Below, piece after piece: positions 13,134-13,931 of a stretch of DNA of 13,931 nucleotides (position 1 is the stretch's first letter; every line of letters starts with the position of its first letter). This stretch comes from WRMR01 sp031548645 (lineage in GTDB: Bacteria; Planctomycetota; Planctomycetia; Pirellulales; Thermoguttaceae). The DNA lies in NCBI GenBank assembly GCA_031548645.1, contig JAVBQX010000301.1, forward strand, positions 1 through 13,931. Direction: 5' to 3'. A program made the translations under genes and the position numbers. A model generated the notes under the pieces. It did no database searches. It was given only the letters and a program-made list of their open reading frames with translations, and was not told where the DNA came from.

Positions 13134-13931
13134 ATGATTAAAATCGAAATCAACGGACAGCCCCACGAAGCGCAAGAGGGCGAAATGCTGCTCTCCGCGA
13201 TCCGCCGGGCCGGTTTGAACGTCCCGACGTTGTGTTACATGGAAGGTCTCCCGCCGAGCGGCGCGTGCCGCATGTGCGTCGTCGAGGTCGAAGGGCAGCG
13301 GAATCTCGTTCCGAGTTGCGCCTTCCCCGTTTACGAAGGCATGAAGGTCAACACGAACTCGAACCGCGCGGTCGAAGCCCGCAAATCGATCATCGAGCTG
13401 CTGCTGGCCAACCATCCGGAAGACTGCTTCTACTGCGAACGCAACGGCACCTGCCAGTTGCAATATCTTTCCGAATCGCACGGCGTTCGCGCCCGGCGTT
13501 TCATCGGCCAGAAAAACCAGCACCCGGTCGACAACTCCGGCGCTTCGATCGTTCGCGATCCGGCCAAGTGCATTTTGTGCGGCAAGTGCGTCCGCGCCTG
13601 CGAGGAAATCCAGGGCGTCGCCTGCATCGATTTCATCGGTCGCGGTTCCACGGCGACGATCGGCACCGCCTTCGACGAAGGCCTCAACGTTTCCAGTTGC
13701 GTCAACTGCGGCCAGTGCGTCGCCGTCTGCCCGACCGGCGCCCTGATCGGCCAGAGCCACATCCGACGCGTTCTCGACGCCATTGAGGACCCGAACCTGC
13801 ACGTCACGATCCAGCACGCCCCGGCCGTTTCCATTTCGCTCGGCGAGGAATTCGGCATCCCGATCGGGCAGGACGTCATGGGCGTCATGCACGCGGCCAT
13901 GCGGCGGCTCGGTTTCAACGCCGTGTTCGAC
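13134..13931 (+). CDS. hydA: [FeFe]-hydrogenase catalytic subunit HydA (N-terminal 266 residues; 3' end outside the window)
   Basis: Catalytic subunit reducing protons or oxidising H2. Start at ATG 13134 with AAGG (13121-13124) upstream. The Fe-S clusters are in the order of a full-length HydA: a [2Fe-2S] plant-ferredoxin domain with C34, C45, C48, C62; a His-ligated [4Fe-4S] site H94, C98, C101, C107 (HPEDCFYCERNGTC); then two [4Fe-4S] clusters with CILCGKCVRAC (146-156) and CVNCGQCVAVC (189-199). From about 228 (APAVSISLGEEFGIPIGQD) the H-cluster domain begins, but the window ends before the three H-cluster motifs, so activity cannot be checked. The same N-terminal layout also occurs in NuoG-like subunits, but APAVSISLGEEFG is typical of [FeFe]-hydrogenase. 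The gap to hydB is 339 bp and is filled by the palindromic element. Confidence 0.96.
   Translation, partial: MIKIEINGQPHEAQEGEMLLSAIRRAGLNVPTLCYMEGLPPSGACRMCVVEVEGQRNLVPSCAFPVYEGMKVNTNSNRAVEARKSIIELLLANHPEDCFYCERNGTCQLQYLSESHGVRARRFIGQKNQHPVDNSGASIVRDPAKCILCGKCVRACEEIQGVACIDFIGRGSTATIGTAFDEGLNVSSCVNCGQCVAVCPTGALIGQSHIRRVLDAIEDPNLHVTIQHAPAVSISLGEEFGIPIGQDVMGVMHAAMRRLGFNAVFD

Overview
The window looks like a piece of chromosome from an anaerobic, heterotrophic bacterium of the PVC group, most likely Lentisphaerota, Kiritimatiellota or a relative. The clues are a xylose-repressor-type regulator that fuses a sugar-binding domain to an AraC helix-turn-helix, divergent from a sugar-phosphate isomerase-like gene; a sulfatase-modifying-factor-like protein; a rhomboid protease with a soluble basic tail; and a trimeric [FeFe]-hydrogenase. 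This placement is inference from gene content, because there is no rRNA or marker gene here.

Left part (1-1801): a leftward sugar isomerase/epimerase gene cut by the window edge and a rightward XylR-like regulator share a 187-bp divergent promoter. That promoter holds two perfect 14-bp direct repeats spaced 21 bp apart, directly behind the candidate -35 box of the isomerase gene. This is the geometry expected for an AraC-type activator.

Middle part (1802-9543): a rhomboid intramembrane protease is followed 56 bp later by a large single-pass membrane protein with an acidic/Arg-rich N-terminus and a C-terminal formylglycine-generating-enzyme fold that lacks both catalytic cysteines. A MATE-family exporter converges on it from the other strand. 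Then come a small leftward membrane-anchored protein of unknown function, undecaprenyl-diphosphatase (uppP) and an RDD-family membrane protein. The spacers carry several palindromes and sigma70-like promoters, including one promoter with no evident gene to drive.

Right part (9544-13931): a gene-free stretch of about 590 bp leads into hydC, hydB and hydA (the last cut by the window end). They encode an NAD- and ferredoxin-linked [FeFe]-hydrogenase of the HydABC type, which can couple H2, NAD(H) and ferredoxin in a fermentative cell. A hairpin followed by six T lies in the hydC leader. A roughly 190-bp palindromic REP/MITE-like element sits between hydB and hydA.

I did not find a clear new defence or biosynthetic system. 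The most interesting items are the pseudo-FGE protein beside the rhomboid, the XylR-type operator, the hydC leader hairpin and the repeat element inside the hydrogenase cluster.
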